A stretch of 64,000 bases of DNA, taken from Flavobacterium sp. Leaf82. GTDB taxonomy: Bacteria; Bacteroidota; Bacteroidia; Flavobacteriales; Flavobacteriaceae. A program made the translations under genes and the position numbers. The notes below the pieces were generated by a model. The model was not told the DNA's origin. It did no database searches and was given only the letters and a program-made list of their open reading frames with translations. The stretch is from positions 384,405 to 448,404 of the forward strand of contig NZ_LMMA01000023.1 in NCBI RefSeq assembly GCF_001422725.1, written 5' to 3'. This document shows positions 42,947 to 51,688 of this stretch, in pieces (positions within the stretch are counted from its first letter, which is position 1; the number at the start of each line of letters is the position of its first letter).

Positions 42947-44464
42947 ATGCGTCAATACTTTATACTTTTTATTTTTGGATTACTTATAACTTTCAGCTCT
43001 TGCAGAACTGATTTTGATACTGTTGCCAGTTCCGGAAATTTAAAATTTTCTAAAGACACCGTTTATCTGGATACTGTTTTTAAAAATATTGGTTCAAGTA
43101 CGTATCAGCTTAAAGTATATAATAAAAGTAAAGATGATATTTCGATTCCTGTTATTCAACTTAAAAATGGACTGAATTCAAAATACAGAATGACCGTTGA
43201 CGGAATGAGCGGCACAAACGGTAAAATCTTTAAAGATGTGACACTTTTATCTAAAGACAGTTTGTATATTTTTATAGAAACTACGGCAGATATTACAGAT
43301 GCAAATCCTACTGATTTTTTATATACAGATCAAATTCAGTTCGATAGCGGTGCAAATCTTCAAGAAGTGGCGCTGGTCACTTTAGTTCAGGATGCTGTTT
43401 TTCTTTATCCGAAACAAAATCCTGACGGAACTAAAGAAAAAATCAAAATTGACGGAAAAGATGTTGACGGTTTTTATCTAAATGAAAGTGACGCTGTAAA
43501 CGGAAACGAATTGCTGTTTACCAAACAGAAACCGTATGTAATTTATGGTTTTGCAGGCGTTCCTGAAGGTAAGACTGTTAGTTTTGAAGCCGGATCACGC
43601 GTATTTTTCCATGCTAATTCAGGACTTTATGTAGACAATCAGGCATCATTACAAATTAACGGTTCTGCATCTTCAACAGATAAACTCGAAAATGAAGTTA
43701 TTTTTGAAGGCGACCGTTTAGAATCTCTTTATGATGATATTCCCGGACAATGGAACTCGGTTATTTTTGCAAACGGAAGTAAAAACCATTCTATAAATCA
43801 TCTTACGCTAAAAAATGCTATTACAGGTTTAAACATAAAAAACCCGGATAATACTACTCTTATTCAAATAAAAAATACACAGATTTATAATTGTGCCGAG
43901 TACGGAATCCTGGCTCAAAATGCACATATTAACGGAGAGAATATTGTAATCAATAATGCCGGTTTAGCTGGATTATCTTGTGTTTATGGCGGAAATTATG
44001 TTTTCACACATTGTACTTTCAATAATAACTGGCAAGGCAGTACGCAGTTTGCCGTAAACTTAAGCAATAGTTTAGCGGGCGCAACACCAGAGACAAATCC
44101 TTTAACTCAGGCAACTTTTAATAATTGTATTATTTATGGTTCAGCCACTAGCGAATTTAATTTGAGTAAAAATACAACTGCTGCTTTTGTTTATCAATTG
44201 AATAATTGTTTATTAAAGTTCAGCGGTTCTACTACAAATCCTGATTATCAATTTAAAACCGATGCGGCGCATTACAACCAAATCATATTAAATGAAAATC
44301 CTAAGTTTTTTAATGTTTCAAAAAACAAATTCAATATTGACAATACTTCCGCAGCTTTCGCAAAAGGGAATCCTGCTTATATAATTCCGTTAGACATTAT
44401 TGGAGCAACCAGAACTTCTCCTCCAGATTTAGGTGCTTATCAAAGTGCAGCATTTCCTAAGTAA
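42947..44464 (+). CDS. beta-helix lipoprotein
   Basis: This 505-residue protein has a lipoprotein signal (LLITFSSC, Cys19), an N-terminal domain (about 25-140) that looks like an ASPM/immunoglobulin-like beta-sandwich (LKFSKDTVYLDTVFKNIGSSTYQLKVYNKS), and a right-handed parallel beta-helix from about 190 to 480 (PYVIYGFAGVPEGKTVSFEAGSRVFFHANSGLYV, HLTLKNAITGLNI). Beta-helix surface lipoproteins often bind or cut polysaccharides, but no catalytic set is evident. It is a lone gene. Confidence 0.85.
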   Translation: MRQYFILFIFGLLITFSSCRTDFDTVASSGNLKFSKDTVYLDTVFKNIGSSTYQLKVYNKSKDDISIPVIQLKNGLNSKYRMTVDGMSGTNGKIFKDVTLLSKDSLYIFIETTADITDANPTDFLYTDQIQFDSGANLQEVALVTLVQDAVFLYPKQNPDGTKEKIKIDGKDVDGFYLNESDAVNGNELLFTKQKPYVIYGFAGVPEGKTVSFEAGSRVFFHANSGLYVDNQASLQINGSASSTDKLENEVIFEGDRLESLYDDIPGQWNSVIFANGSKNHSINHLTLKNAITGLNIKNPDNTTLIQIKNTQIYNCAEYGILAQNAHINGENIVINNAGLAGLSCVYGGNYVFTHCTFNNNWQGSTQFAVNLSNSLAGATPETNPLTQATFNNCIIYGSATSEFNLSKNTTAAFVYQLNNCLLKFSGSTTNPDYQFKTDAAHYNQIILNENPKFFNVSKNKFNIDNTSAAFAKGNPAYIIPLDIIGATRTSPPDLGAYQSAAFPK

Positions 44465-44526
44465 TTTTGTTTTCACTACATAAGTGATATATGATAATTT
44501 AAGTTTTTATTAATCTATCGAGTATA

Positions 44527-44731
44527 TCATTTCTCGTTCCTCGAAGTGACATAAAATGAGACAATTTTGTAAAATGATGGATTAAAATCCATCCCTGCAA
44601 TATAAATCGAGCCGAAGGCTTTTTACAAAAGTTCCGGAGGAACGAGAAATCTTCGTAAGAAACTCCGTTGCCAAAATCATCAATCTTTGTCGAATTACGC
44701 GTGTTGTTTCTCCCTCCGGTCGAAATGACAA
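44527..44731. repeat. composite palindromic repeat region
   Basis: A GTCATTTC-type element (arms 44527-44551 and parts of 44644-44731, with GAGAAATCTTCG and GGTCGAAATGACAA) is split by a second element at 44578-44643 (GGATTAAAATCCATCC ... AGTTCCGGAGGAAC). The gap 44465-44932 holds no gene that I can support; a frame at 44499-44759 on the minus strand is made of repeat DNA. Confidence 0.65.
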
Positions 44732-44932
44732 ACTTCTTGAGACTGTATTCTACACCCATTCTAAAATGAACTTATATTACTTATATGGTTCAAAAATCCA
44801 TCCGTAAGAAAATTTTTCTAAAATTAAAGATCACTTAACACAGTATATTCCTAAAAGTAGTATTTTTGATACAATTAATAATTAGAGACCTATATTTCAA
44901 TTTATTAACAACCCAAATCTTAAACTATTTTT

Positions 44933-46792
44933 ATGAAAAAAAACTACTCTTTGCTCTTATTGATTTTTGTTACGTTTGGTTTTGCCCAAATTCCTTCTGG
45001 TTATTATAACACAGCAACCGGAACAGGTTATACTCTGAAAACTCAGTTATACAATATTATAAAAGACCATACAAACAACGGTTATGCGGGTTTGTATACG
45101 ACTTATCAAACTTCTGACGTAGATAATTTCTACGAAAATGACGGAACTGTTTTAGACATGTATTCTGAAAATCCATCAGGAACAGATCCTTACAATTACA
45201 GCACCGGAACTACACAAAGATGCGGAAATTACTCTGCAGAAGGCGATTGTTATAATAGAGAACACATTATACCGCAATCTGTATTTAATGAGCAATCACC
45301 AATGGTTGCTGATGCACATTTTATAACTCCAACTGACGGAAAAGTAAACGGAATGCGTTCTAATTATCCACATGGAACTGTATCTTCAGCAACTTACACT
45401 TCACAAAACGGAAGCAAATTAGGATCAAGTTCTGTATCTGGATATTCAGGAACTGTTTTTGAACCTGTAAATGCTTTTAAAGGTGATATTGCCAGAATGT
45501 ATTTTTATTTCGCAACCAGATATGAAAATAATATTGCCGGATATTCTTACCCAATGTTTGATGGCTCAAGTAATAAAGCTTTTACAACTGCCTTCTTAAA
45601 TATGCTCTTAGCCTGGAATGCGCAAGATCCGGTAAGTGCGAGAGAAATCGCCAGAAACAATGCCATTTATGCACGCCAGAACAATAGAAACCCATATATC
45701 GATCATCCTGAATATGTAAATCAAATTTGGGGTGGTACAGCTCCTTCCGGAGATACACAGGCGCCAACTGCTCCTACAAGTGTTGCTTCGACAGCAAAAA
45801 CAGCCACATCTATCACGATTTCCTGGAATGGTTCTACAGATAATGTAGCCGTTACCGGTTATAATGTTTATGCTAATAATGTTCTAAAAACCACTGTTAG
45901 CAGTTTAAATTACACCATTACAGGATTGACTGCTTCAACAGCTTACAGTATTTATGTTACTGCAAAAGATGCTGCAGGAAATACTTCCGGCTCAAGCAAC
46001 GTAATTTCCGTTACAACAAATGCAACCGGAGGAACTGGCGGAACAGCAAGCGACATACTATTCTCTGAATACATAGAAGGTTCAGGAAATAATAAAGCGT
46101 TGGAAATTACCAATAATACTGCAAGTTCTGTGAGTTTATCAGCTTATACTATTAAGAAACAAACAAATGGCGCCGGAGCATGGAGCACCGGTTTAACATT
46201 AAGCGGAACATTAGCTGCAGGATATAAATTTACAATCGTAAACAGCTCAATGTCATCAACTTGTTTTGCTACGAGTTCAGCTAATATTTCGACAACGGCA
46301 ACTGAGTTGACTTTTAACGGTAATGATGCTGTTGGTTTATTCAAAAATGGCGTTTTAATAGACATCATCGGAACTTTTAATGGCGGAACAGCAAACTTTG
46401 CTGCTGATGTAACTTTAAGAAGAAAATCAACCGTAACCGCTCCAAGTACAACATTTAATCTTAGTTCACAATGGGATTCTTACGCAACAGATACGTGCTC
46501 AAACTTAGGTTCTAAAACTTTAGCAGTTGCTTCTATCGAAGAAGAAACTACAACTACATTGAGAGGACTTATTTTATATCCAAATCCATCTCATGGTAAC
46601 TTTACCGTTTACTTTGACAATAGTGGTTCACCATATTCTATCGAGATAATTTCTATATTAGGTCAAAAAGTATTTGAGAAATCAAACATTACTGATTCAT
46701 TATCTACGATAAACAATTTGCCAAAAGGCATTTACATTGTTCGTATTAATCAGGATTCTGACACTTTTGCAAAAAAGATCATCATCAACTAA
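44933..46792 (+). CDS. secreted endonuclease I with FN3, LTD and T9SS tail
   Basis: This 619-residue protein has a signal peptide (to about 18), an endonuclease I domain (about 20-268) with NREHIIPQSVF (108-118), DAHFITPTDGKVNG (127-140) and NRNPYIDHPEYV (251-262), a fibronectin-III domain (about 275-360), a lamin-tail domain (about 370-500; DILFSEYIEGSGNNKALEI) and a C-terminal sorting tail (about 550-619; LYPNPSHGNF, KGIYIVRI, KKIIIN). The tail marks type IX secretion. The enzyme should degrade DNA outside the cell. Confidence 0.95.
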   Translation: MKKNYSLLLLIFVTFGFAQIPSGYYNTATGTGYTLKTQLYNIIKDHTNNGYAGLYTTYQTSDVDNFYENDGTVLDMYSENPSGTDPYNYSTGTTQRCGNYSAEGDCYNREHIIPQSVFNEQSPMVADAHFITPTDGKVNGMRSNYPHGTVSSATYTSQNGSKLGSSSVSGYSGTVFEPVNAFKGDIARMYFYFATRYENNIAGYSYPMFDGSSNKAFTTAFLNMLLAWNAQDPVSAREIARNNAIYARQNNRNPYIDHPEYVNQIWGGTAPSGDTQAPTAPTSVASTAKTATSITISWNGSTDNVAVTGYNVYANNVLKTTVSSLNYTITGLTASTAYSIYVTAKDAAGNTSGSSNVISVTTNATGGTGGTASDILFSEYIEGSGNNKALEITNNTASSVSLSAYTIKKQTNGAGAWSTGLTLSGTLAAGYKFTIVNSSMSSTCFATSSANISTTATELTFNGNDAVGLFKNGVLIDIIGTFNGGTANFAADVTLRRKSTVTAPSTTFNLSSQWDSYATDTCSNLGSKTLAVASIEEETTTTLRGLILYPNPSHGNFTVYFDNSGSPYSIEIISILGQKVFEKSNITDSLSTINNLPKGIYIVRINQDSDTFAKKIIIN

Positions 46793-46817
46793 TTAATAAC
46801 GAGTGCTTACTAAATTG

Positions 46818-46841
46818 AAAAGCGGCAATATTGCCGCTTTT
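46818..46841 (+). terminator. hairpin terminator after nuclease
   Basis: A perfect 24-base palindrome (arms AAAAGCGGCAAT) followed by T-run, 25 bases after the stop. Confidence 0.9.
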
Positions 46842-46855
46842 TTTTGTTTTACCAC

Positions 46856-47254
46856 ATAAGTGATATAAGTTTATTTAAGTTTTTGTGGATTTTGTGGATT
46901 TTGCTCGCAAAGTCGCAACTCTATTCTCATTTTATGTCATTTCGACGAAGGAGAAATCTTCGCAAGTAACTCCGCAACAAGAGTCTATCTTTGTCGAGCT
47001 TCTCGTGGAGATTTCTCCTGCGTCGAAATGACAAACTATATGATTAATTATAAGTGATCTAAGTTTATTTAAGTTTTTGTGGATTTTGTGGATTTTGTGG
47101 ATTTTGCTCGAAAAGTCGCAAATCTATTCTCATTTTATGTCATTTCGACGCAGGAGAAATCTTCGCAAGTAACTCCGCAGCAAGAGTCCAATCTTTGTCG
47201 AGCTTCTCGTGGAGATTTCTCCTGCGTCTAAATGACAAACTATATGATTAATTA
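46856..47254. repeat. tandem duplication carrying GTCATTTC palindromes
   Basis: Two direct copies of about 195-205 bases (46856-47049 and 47050-47254). Each has TAAGTTTATTTAAGTTTTTG, one or more GTGGATTTT units, AGTCGCAA, and a full GTCATTTCGAC palindrome (46933-47034 and 47138-47238). Copy 2 has one extra 9-base unit. The rest of the gap to purL holds only an AGACGC...GTCTCTA scrap (47314-47338) and the purL promoter. Confidence 0.8.
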
Positions 47255-47395
47255 TTCCTTTGACTAAAAATTAGGTCTTTGCGACTTTGTGAGATTAAAA
47301 AAACTTGTATGAGATAGACGCAATGCAGTGAGTCTCTATGCATATGTGGTTCAAAAAAGCATCTGTATATTTTTTCAAAAGACTTTGTTTTCAAA

Positions 47396-47427
47396 TTTGC
47401 GCTTACTATTTATTTACACTAAATTTG
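47396..47427 (+). promoter_or_regulatory. purL promoter
   Basis: -33 TTTG (47396-47399), 20-base spacer, -7 TAAATTTG (47420-47427), 29 bases before ATG 47457. It shows that a long in-frame extension back to 47328 is not translated. Confidence 0.8.
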
Positions 47428-47456
47428 CACTTCAATACAACAAACTACACATCACA

Positions 47457-50400
47457 ATGATCCATTTCTTTGAAAACCAAAGCAAAACTGTTTTTGCCGT
47501 ACAAACGCAAAACGAAATTTCGGCTCAAGACATTTCAAAACTAAACTGGCTTTTTGCCAACTCTAATAAGATCGAGAAATCCGCACTGTCGGATTTTTTT
47601 GTTGGTCCACGTGCCACAATGATCACACCTTGGAGTACAAATGCTGTAGAAATTACTCAGAATATGGGTATTCCGGGCATTATCAGAATTGAGGAATTTC
47701 ATCCTGCAACGGAAGATTTCACGGATTTTGATCCAATGCTTTCACAAAAATTCAATCAATTAGATCAGGAGATTTTCACGATTAATGTTCAACCAGAACC
47801 AATTTTGGAAATCGATGATATTGCGACTTATAATAAAGTTGAAGGTTTGGCTTTAAGCCAGGAAGAAGTAGATTATTTAGACAATCTTGCTGTAAAACTA
47901 GGCAGAAAGTTAACAGATTCTGAGATTTTTGCTTTCTCTCAAGCGAATTCAGAACACTGTCGTCACAAAATTTTCAACGGAACTTTTGTAATTGACGGTG
48001 AAGAAAAAGAGACTTCTCTTTTTAAATTAATCAAAAAAACATCACAGGAAAATCCTAACGATATAGTGTCTGCTTACAAAGACAACGTTGCTTTTGTAAA
48101 AGGACCAAAAGTGCAGCAGTTTGCACCAAAAACAGCTGACAAACCAGATTATTACGAGATAAAAGAATTTGATTCGGTTTTATCTTTAAAAGCAGAAACA
48201 CACAATTTCCCAACAACTGTAGAGCCTTTCAATGGAGCTGCAACAGGTTCAGGAGGAGAAATTCGTGATCGTTTAGCCGGAGGACAAGGTTCATTGCCAT
48301 TAGCGGGAACTGCGGTTTACATGACTTCATATTCTCGTTTAAACGACGAAAGAAAATGGGAAAATGCTGTTGCAGAAAGAAAATGGCTGTACCAAACTCC
48401 AATGGATATTTTGATCAAAGCTTCAAACGGAGCTTCTGATTTTGGAAATAAATTCGGGCAACCCTTAATTACAGGTTCGGTTTTAACTTTCGAACATTCA
48501 GAAAACGACCGTAAAATTGGTTACGATAAAGTAATCATGCAAGCGGGCGGAATTGGTTACGGAAAATTAGATCAGGCAATTAAAAAGAAACCACAAGAAG
48601 GCGATAAAATCGTAATTCTTGGTGGAGAAAATTATAGAATTGGTATGGGTGGAGCTGCGGTTTCGTCTGCAGATACTGGAGCTTTTGGTTCAGGAATTGA
48701 ATTAAATGCTATCCAACGTTCAAATCCTGAAATGCAAAAACGTGCTGCTAATGCCATTCGTGGTTTGGTAGAAAGCGATCACAACCCAATTGTTTCGATT
48801 CACGATCATGGAGCTGGAGGACACTTAAACTGTCTTTCAGAATTGGTGGAAGAAACTGGAGGTTTAATCGATTTAGACAAATTACCGGTTGGAGATCCTA
48901 CACTTTCCGCAAAAGAAATTATTGGTAACGAATCTCAGGAAAGAATGGGATTGGTTATTGGTCAAAAAGATATTGATACGTTACAAAGAATCGCTGACAG
49001 AGAGCGTTCACCAATGTATCAGGTTGGAGACGTAACGGGAGATCACCGTTTTACTTTCGAATCAAAATCAAATGGTTCAAAACCGATGGATTACGCTTTA
49101 GAAGATTTCTTCGGAAGTTCTCCTAAAACGGTTATGAACGACAAAACTATCGATAGAAAATATGCTGATGTTTCTTATGACAAGGCAGACTTCGAAAAAT
49201 ATTTACAAGATGTTTTACGTCTTGAAGCTGTTGCCTCAAAAGACTGGTTAACTAATAAAGTGGACCGTTGTGTTGGTGGAAAAGTAGCTAAACAACAAAA
49301 TGCAGGACCGCTTCAATTGCCTTTGAATAATGTTGGAGTTATGGCTCTGGATTATTTAGGAAAAGAAGGAATCGCGACCTCTATTGGGCACGCTCCTATC
49401 GCTGCTTTGATTGATCCGGTTGCAGGAAGTAGAAATGCTATTGCCGAATCGTTATCAAACATTGTTTGGGCACCAATTAAAGATGGTTTAAAAGGTATTT
49501 CATTATCTGCAAACTGGATGTGGGCTTGTAAAAACGAAGGTGAAGACGCTCGTTTATACGCTGCCGTTGAAGGTTGTTCAGACTTTGCAATCGAATTGGG
49601 AATCAATATTCCGACAGGAAAAGATTCACTTTCGATGAAACAAAAATATCCAAACGACGAAGTAATCGCGCCGGGAACGGTTATTATTTCAGCTGGAGGA
49701 AACTGTACTGATATTAGAAAAGTAGTTGAACCGGTTTTACAGAAAAACGGAGATTCTATTTATTATATCAATTTGTCTCAGGATGATTTCAAATTAGGAG
49801 GTTCCTCTTTTGCACAAATTAGAAACACAATCGGAAACGAAACGTCTACAATTAAAGACGCTTCTTTCTTTAAAAATGCATTTAATACAATCCAGGAATT
49901 AATCGGCGAAAGCCAAATTTTAGCCGGACATGATATCGGAAGCGGTGGTTTAATTACTACTTTATTAGAATTGTGTTTTGCTGATGTAAATCTTGGAGCA
50001 AAAATTGATTTCAGCGCTTTCGCGGAAAAAGACTTATTGAAAATCCTTTTCGCTGAAAACATCGGAATCGTTTTCCAGGCAAAATCTGACGCAACTGTTG
50101 AAGCAAAATTGAATGCTAACAATATCGAATTCTTCAAATTAGGAAAAGCGACAACTACTGAGACTTTAGACCTTGGACTTTGGACTTTAGACATAAAAGC
50201 TTACAGAGATATTTGGTTTGAAACTTCTTATTTATTAGACCAAAAACAATCTAAAAACGGAAGAGCTCAGGCACGTTTCGAAAACTATAAAAATCAAGTT
50301 TTACAATATACTTTCCCAGCACATTTCACAGGTAAAAAGCCTGTCATCTCGAGCGAAGTCGAGAGACCAAAAGCGGCTATTATCCGTGAAAAAGGAAGTA

Positions 50401-51110
50401 ATTCTGAGCGTGAAATGGCAAATGCGATGTACTTGGCAGGATTTGATGTAAAAGACGTTCACATGACCGATTTAATTTCTGGTCGTGAAACGCTTGAAGA
50501 TATTCAGTTTATTGGTGCAGTTGGAGGATTCTCTAACTCAGATGTTTTAGGTTCTGCTAAAGGTTGGGCCGGAGCATTTTTATACAACGAAAAAGCAAAA
50601 ACAGCTTTAGATAAATTCTTTAAAAGAGAAGATACTTTATCTGTTGGAATCTGTAACGGATGTCAATTGTTTATGGAATTGGAAGTTATTAATCCAGAGC
50701 ATGAAGTTCATGGAAAAATGTTGCATAACGAAAGTAACAAACACGAAAGTATCTTTACTTCTGTAAAAGTTCAGGAAAATAACTCGGTTATGTTATCGAC
50801 TTTGGCCGGAAGTACTTTAGGTGTTTGGGTTTCTCACGGAGAAGGAAAATTCAATTTACCTCTTGCTGAAGAAAACTACAACATTGTTTCGAAATATGCT
50901 TACGAAGGTTATCCTGCAAATCCTAACGGTTCTGATTACAACACTGCAATGATGTGTGATAAAACCGGAAGACATTTGGTTATGATGCCTCATATTGAGC
51001 GTTCCACTTTCCAATGGAACTGGGCTCATTATCCAAAAGACAGAAACGACGAAGTTTCGCCTTGGCATGAAGCTTTTGTTAACGCCAGAAAATGGATTGA
51101 GAAAATCTAA
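47457..51110 (+). CDS. purL: phosphoribosylformylglycinamidine synthase
   Basis: This 1217-residue single-chain enzyme makes FGAM from FGAR, glutamine and ATP in purine synthesis. The ATP-binding/AIRS domains show ETHNFPTTVEPFNGAATGSGGEIRD, DHNPIVSIHDHGAGGHLNCLSEL and PTGKDSLSMKQKYP. The C-terminal glutaminase has C1069 in GICNGCQLF, WVSHGEGKF and MMPHIERS. I chose ATG 47457 from the promoter. Two odd stretches, residues 903-912 and 962-971, are coded by DNA like intergenic repeats and lie between the synthetase and glutaminase parts. Confidence 0.97.
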   Translation: MIHFFENQSKTVFAVQTQNEISAQDISKLNWLFANSNKIEKSALSDFFVGPRATMITPWSTNAVEITQNMGIPGIIRIEEFHPATEDFTDFDPMLSQKFNQLDQEIFTINVQPEPILEIDDIATYNKVEGLALSQEEVDYLDNLAVKLGRKLTDSEIFAFSQANSEHCRHKIFNGTFVIDGEEKETSLFKLIKKTSQENPNDIVSAYKDNVAFVKGPKVQQFAPKTADKPDYYEIKEFDSVLSLKAETHNFPTTVEPFNGAATGSGGEIRDRLAGGQGSLPLAGTAVYMTSYSRLNDERKWENAVAERKWLYQTPMDILIKASNGASDFGNKFGQPLITGSVLTFEHSENDRKIGYDKVIMQAGGIGYGKLDQAIKKKPQEGDKIVILGGENYRIGMGGAAVSSADTGAFGSGIELNAIQRSNPEMQKRAANAIRGLVESDHNPIVSIHDHGAGGHLNCLSELVEETGGLIDLDKLPVGDPTLSAKEIIGNESQERMGLVIGQKDIDTLQRIADRERSPMYQVGDVTGDHRFTFESKSNGSKPMDYALEDFFGSSPKTVMNDKTIDRKYADVSYDKADFEKYLQDVLRLEAVASKDWLTNKVDRCVGGKVAKQQNAGPLQLPLNNVGVMALDYLGKEGIATSIGHAPIAALIDPVAGSRNAIAESLSNIVWAPIKDGLKGISLSANWMWACKNEGEDARLYAAVEGCSDFAIELGINIPTGKDSLSMKQKYPNDEVIAPGTVIISAGGNCTDIRKVVEPVLQKNGDSIYYINLSQDDFKLGGSSFAQIRNTIGNETSTIKDASFFKNAFNTIQELIGESQILAGHDIGSGGLITTLLELCFADVNLGAKIDFSAFAEKDLLKILFAENIGIVFQAKSDATVEAKLNANNIEFFKLGKATTTETLDLGLWTLDIKAYRDIWFETSYLLDQKQSKNGRAQARFENYKNQVLQYTFPAHFTGKKPVISSEVERPKAAIIREKGSNSEREMANAMYLAGFDVKDVHMTDLISGRETLEDIQFIGAVGGFSNSDVLGSAKGWAGAFLYNEKAKTALDKFFKREDTLSVGICNGCQLFMELEVINPEHEVHGKMLHNESNKHESIFTSVKVQENNSVMLSTLAGSTLGVWVSHGEGKFNLPLAEENYNIVSKYAYEGYPANPNGSDYNTAMMCDKTGRHLVMMPHIERSTFQWNWAHYPKDRNDEVSPWHEAFVNARKWIEKI
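50340..50369 (+). repeat. repeat-like insertion inside purL
   Basis: CTGTCATCTCGA...TCGAGAGA, with a 6-base perfect palindrome arm pair (50347-50352/50359-50364), is read in frame as PVISSEVERP. GTCATnTCGA is also the start of the intergenic elements at 46933 and 47138. The reading lies just before the glutaminase start (KAAIIREKGSNSERE). Confidence 0.6.
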
Positions 51111-51130
51111 AAAATATATTTTTATTATAA

Positions 51131-51163
51131 AAATGCCTCGACAAGAATAGTGTCGAGGCATTT
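51131..51163. terminator. bidirectional terminator after purL
   Basis: Perfect 13-base stem AAATGCCTCGACA / TGTCGAGGCATTT with T-run on the plus side and A-rich flank on the other. It separates purL from a convergent small gene. Confidence 0.92.
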
Positions 51164-51167
51164 TTTT

Positions 51168-51452
51168 TTAACGTTTTAAGGAAGTTGCTATACCAGTCAC
51201 TAAACTTGCAGATGCAAAAGCAACTAATCCGGAAGCAATTGCTGTTTGACCTGCAAAAAGCTGATCGTGTTCAATTTTTCCCTGAAATAATATACCTCCT
51301 GCTAATCCTGCAATTGCACCTATAGCAATTGCGCCAATATACCACCAAGGTTCCGGATCTGGCGGCGGTGGAGGAAATTTTAAAAAACGTTTCCACCAAC
51401 CCGGATACAATGTTCCGCAAATACCCAATACTGCATAAAAAAAGGTTGCCAT
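51168..51452 (-). CDS. small hypothetical membrane protein
   Basis: This 94-residue protein has hydrophobic segments at 1-14, 37-56 and 68-90, joined by a proline-rich loop (PPPPPDPEPWW). Gly/Ala-rich helices (GAIAIGAIAGLAGG, SGLVAFASASLVTG) resemble small helical-hairpin membrane proteins such as channel- or holin-like families, but I do not recognise it. It is convergent with purL. Confidence 0.7.
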   Translation of the reverse strand: MATFFYAVLGICGTLYPGWWKRFLKFPPPPPDPEPWWYIGAIAIGAIAGLAGGILFQGKIEHDQLFAGQTAIASGLVAFASASLVTGIATSLKR

Positions 51453-51612
51453 AATATTAAATTTTAAAAATATTGCCTACTCGTTTGCTTTTCGGCTTTC
51501 GCATTTTAATAAGACAAAACTATACAACACGCTGCAAAATTATATCAGGCTATTTCCTGTTTATTAAAAGGAAAAACACCCTTTTATTTAACTGCTTCCA
51601 TGTTTCTTTAAA

Positions 51613-51684
51613 GCACTCTAAGACTAATTTAATGATATCTTAAGGCACTTTAAGAAGCTGTATTTACTGGGATAAATATCTTTG
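51613..51684 (+). promoter_or_regulatory. promoter and direct repeats before TonB receptor
   Basis: Two direct repeats GCACT(c/t)TAAGA at 51613-51623 and 51645-51655 lie 32 bases apart, like sites for a LytTR-type regulator. TATCTTTG (51677-51684) is a perfect -7 element only 4 bases before ATG 51689, so the message may be leaderless. Confidence 0.5.
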
Positions 51685-51688
51685 TCTC

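Noticed and set aside
44499..44759. 86-codon minus-strand frame
   Set aside because: Made entirely of palindromic repeat DNA; no coding pattern.
47328..47456. N-terminal extension of PurL
   Set aside because: The promoter at 47396-47427 lies inside it, and the extra residues do not resemble PurL.
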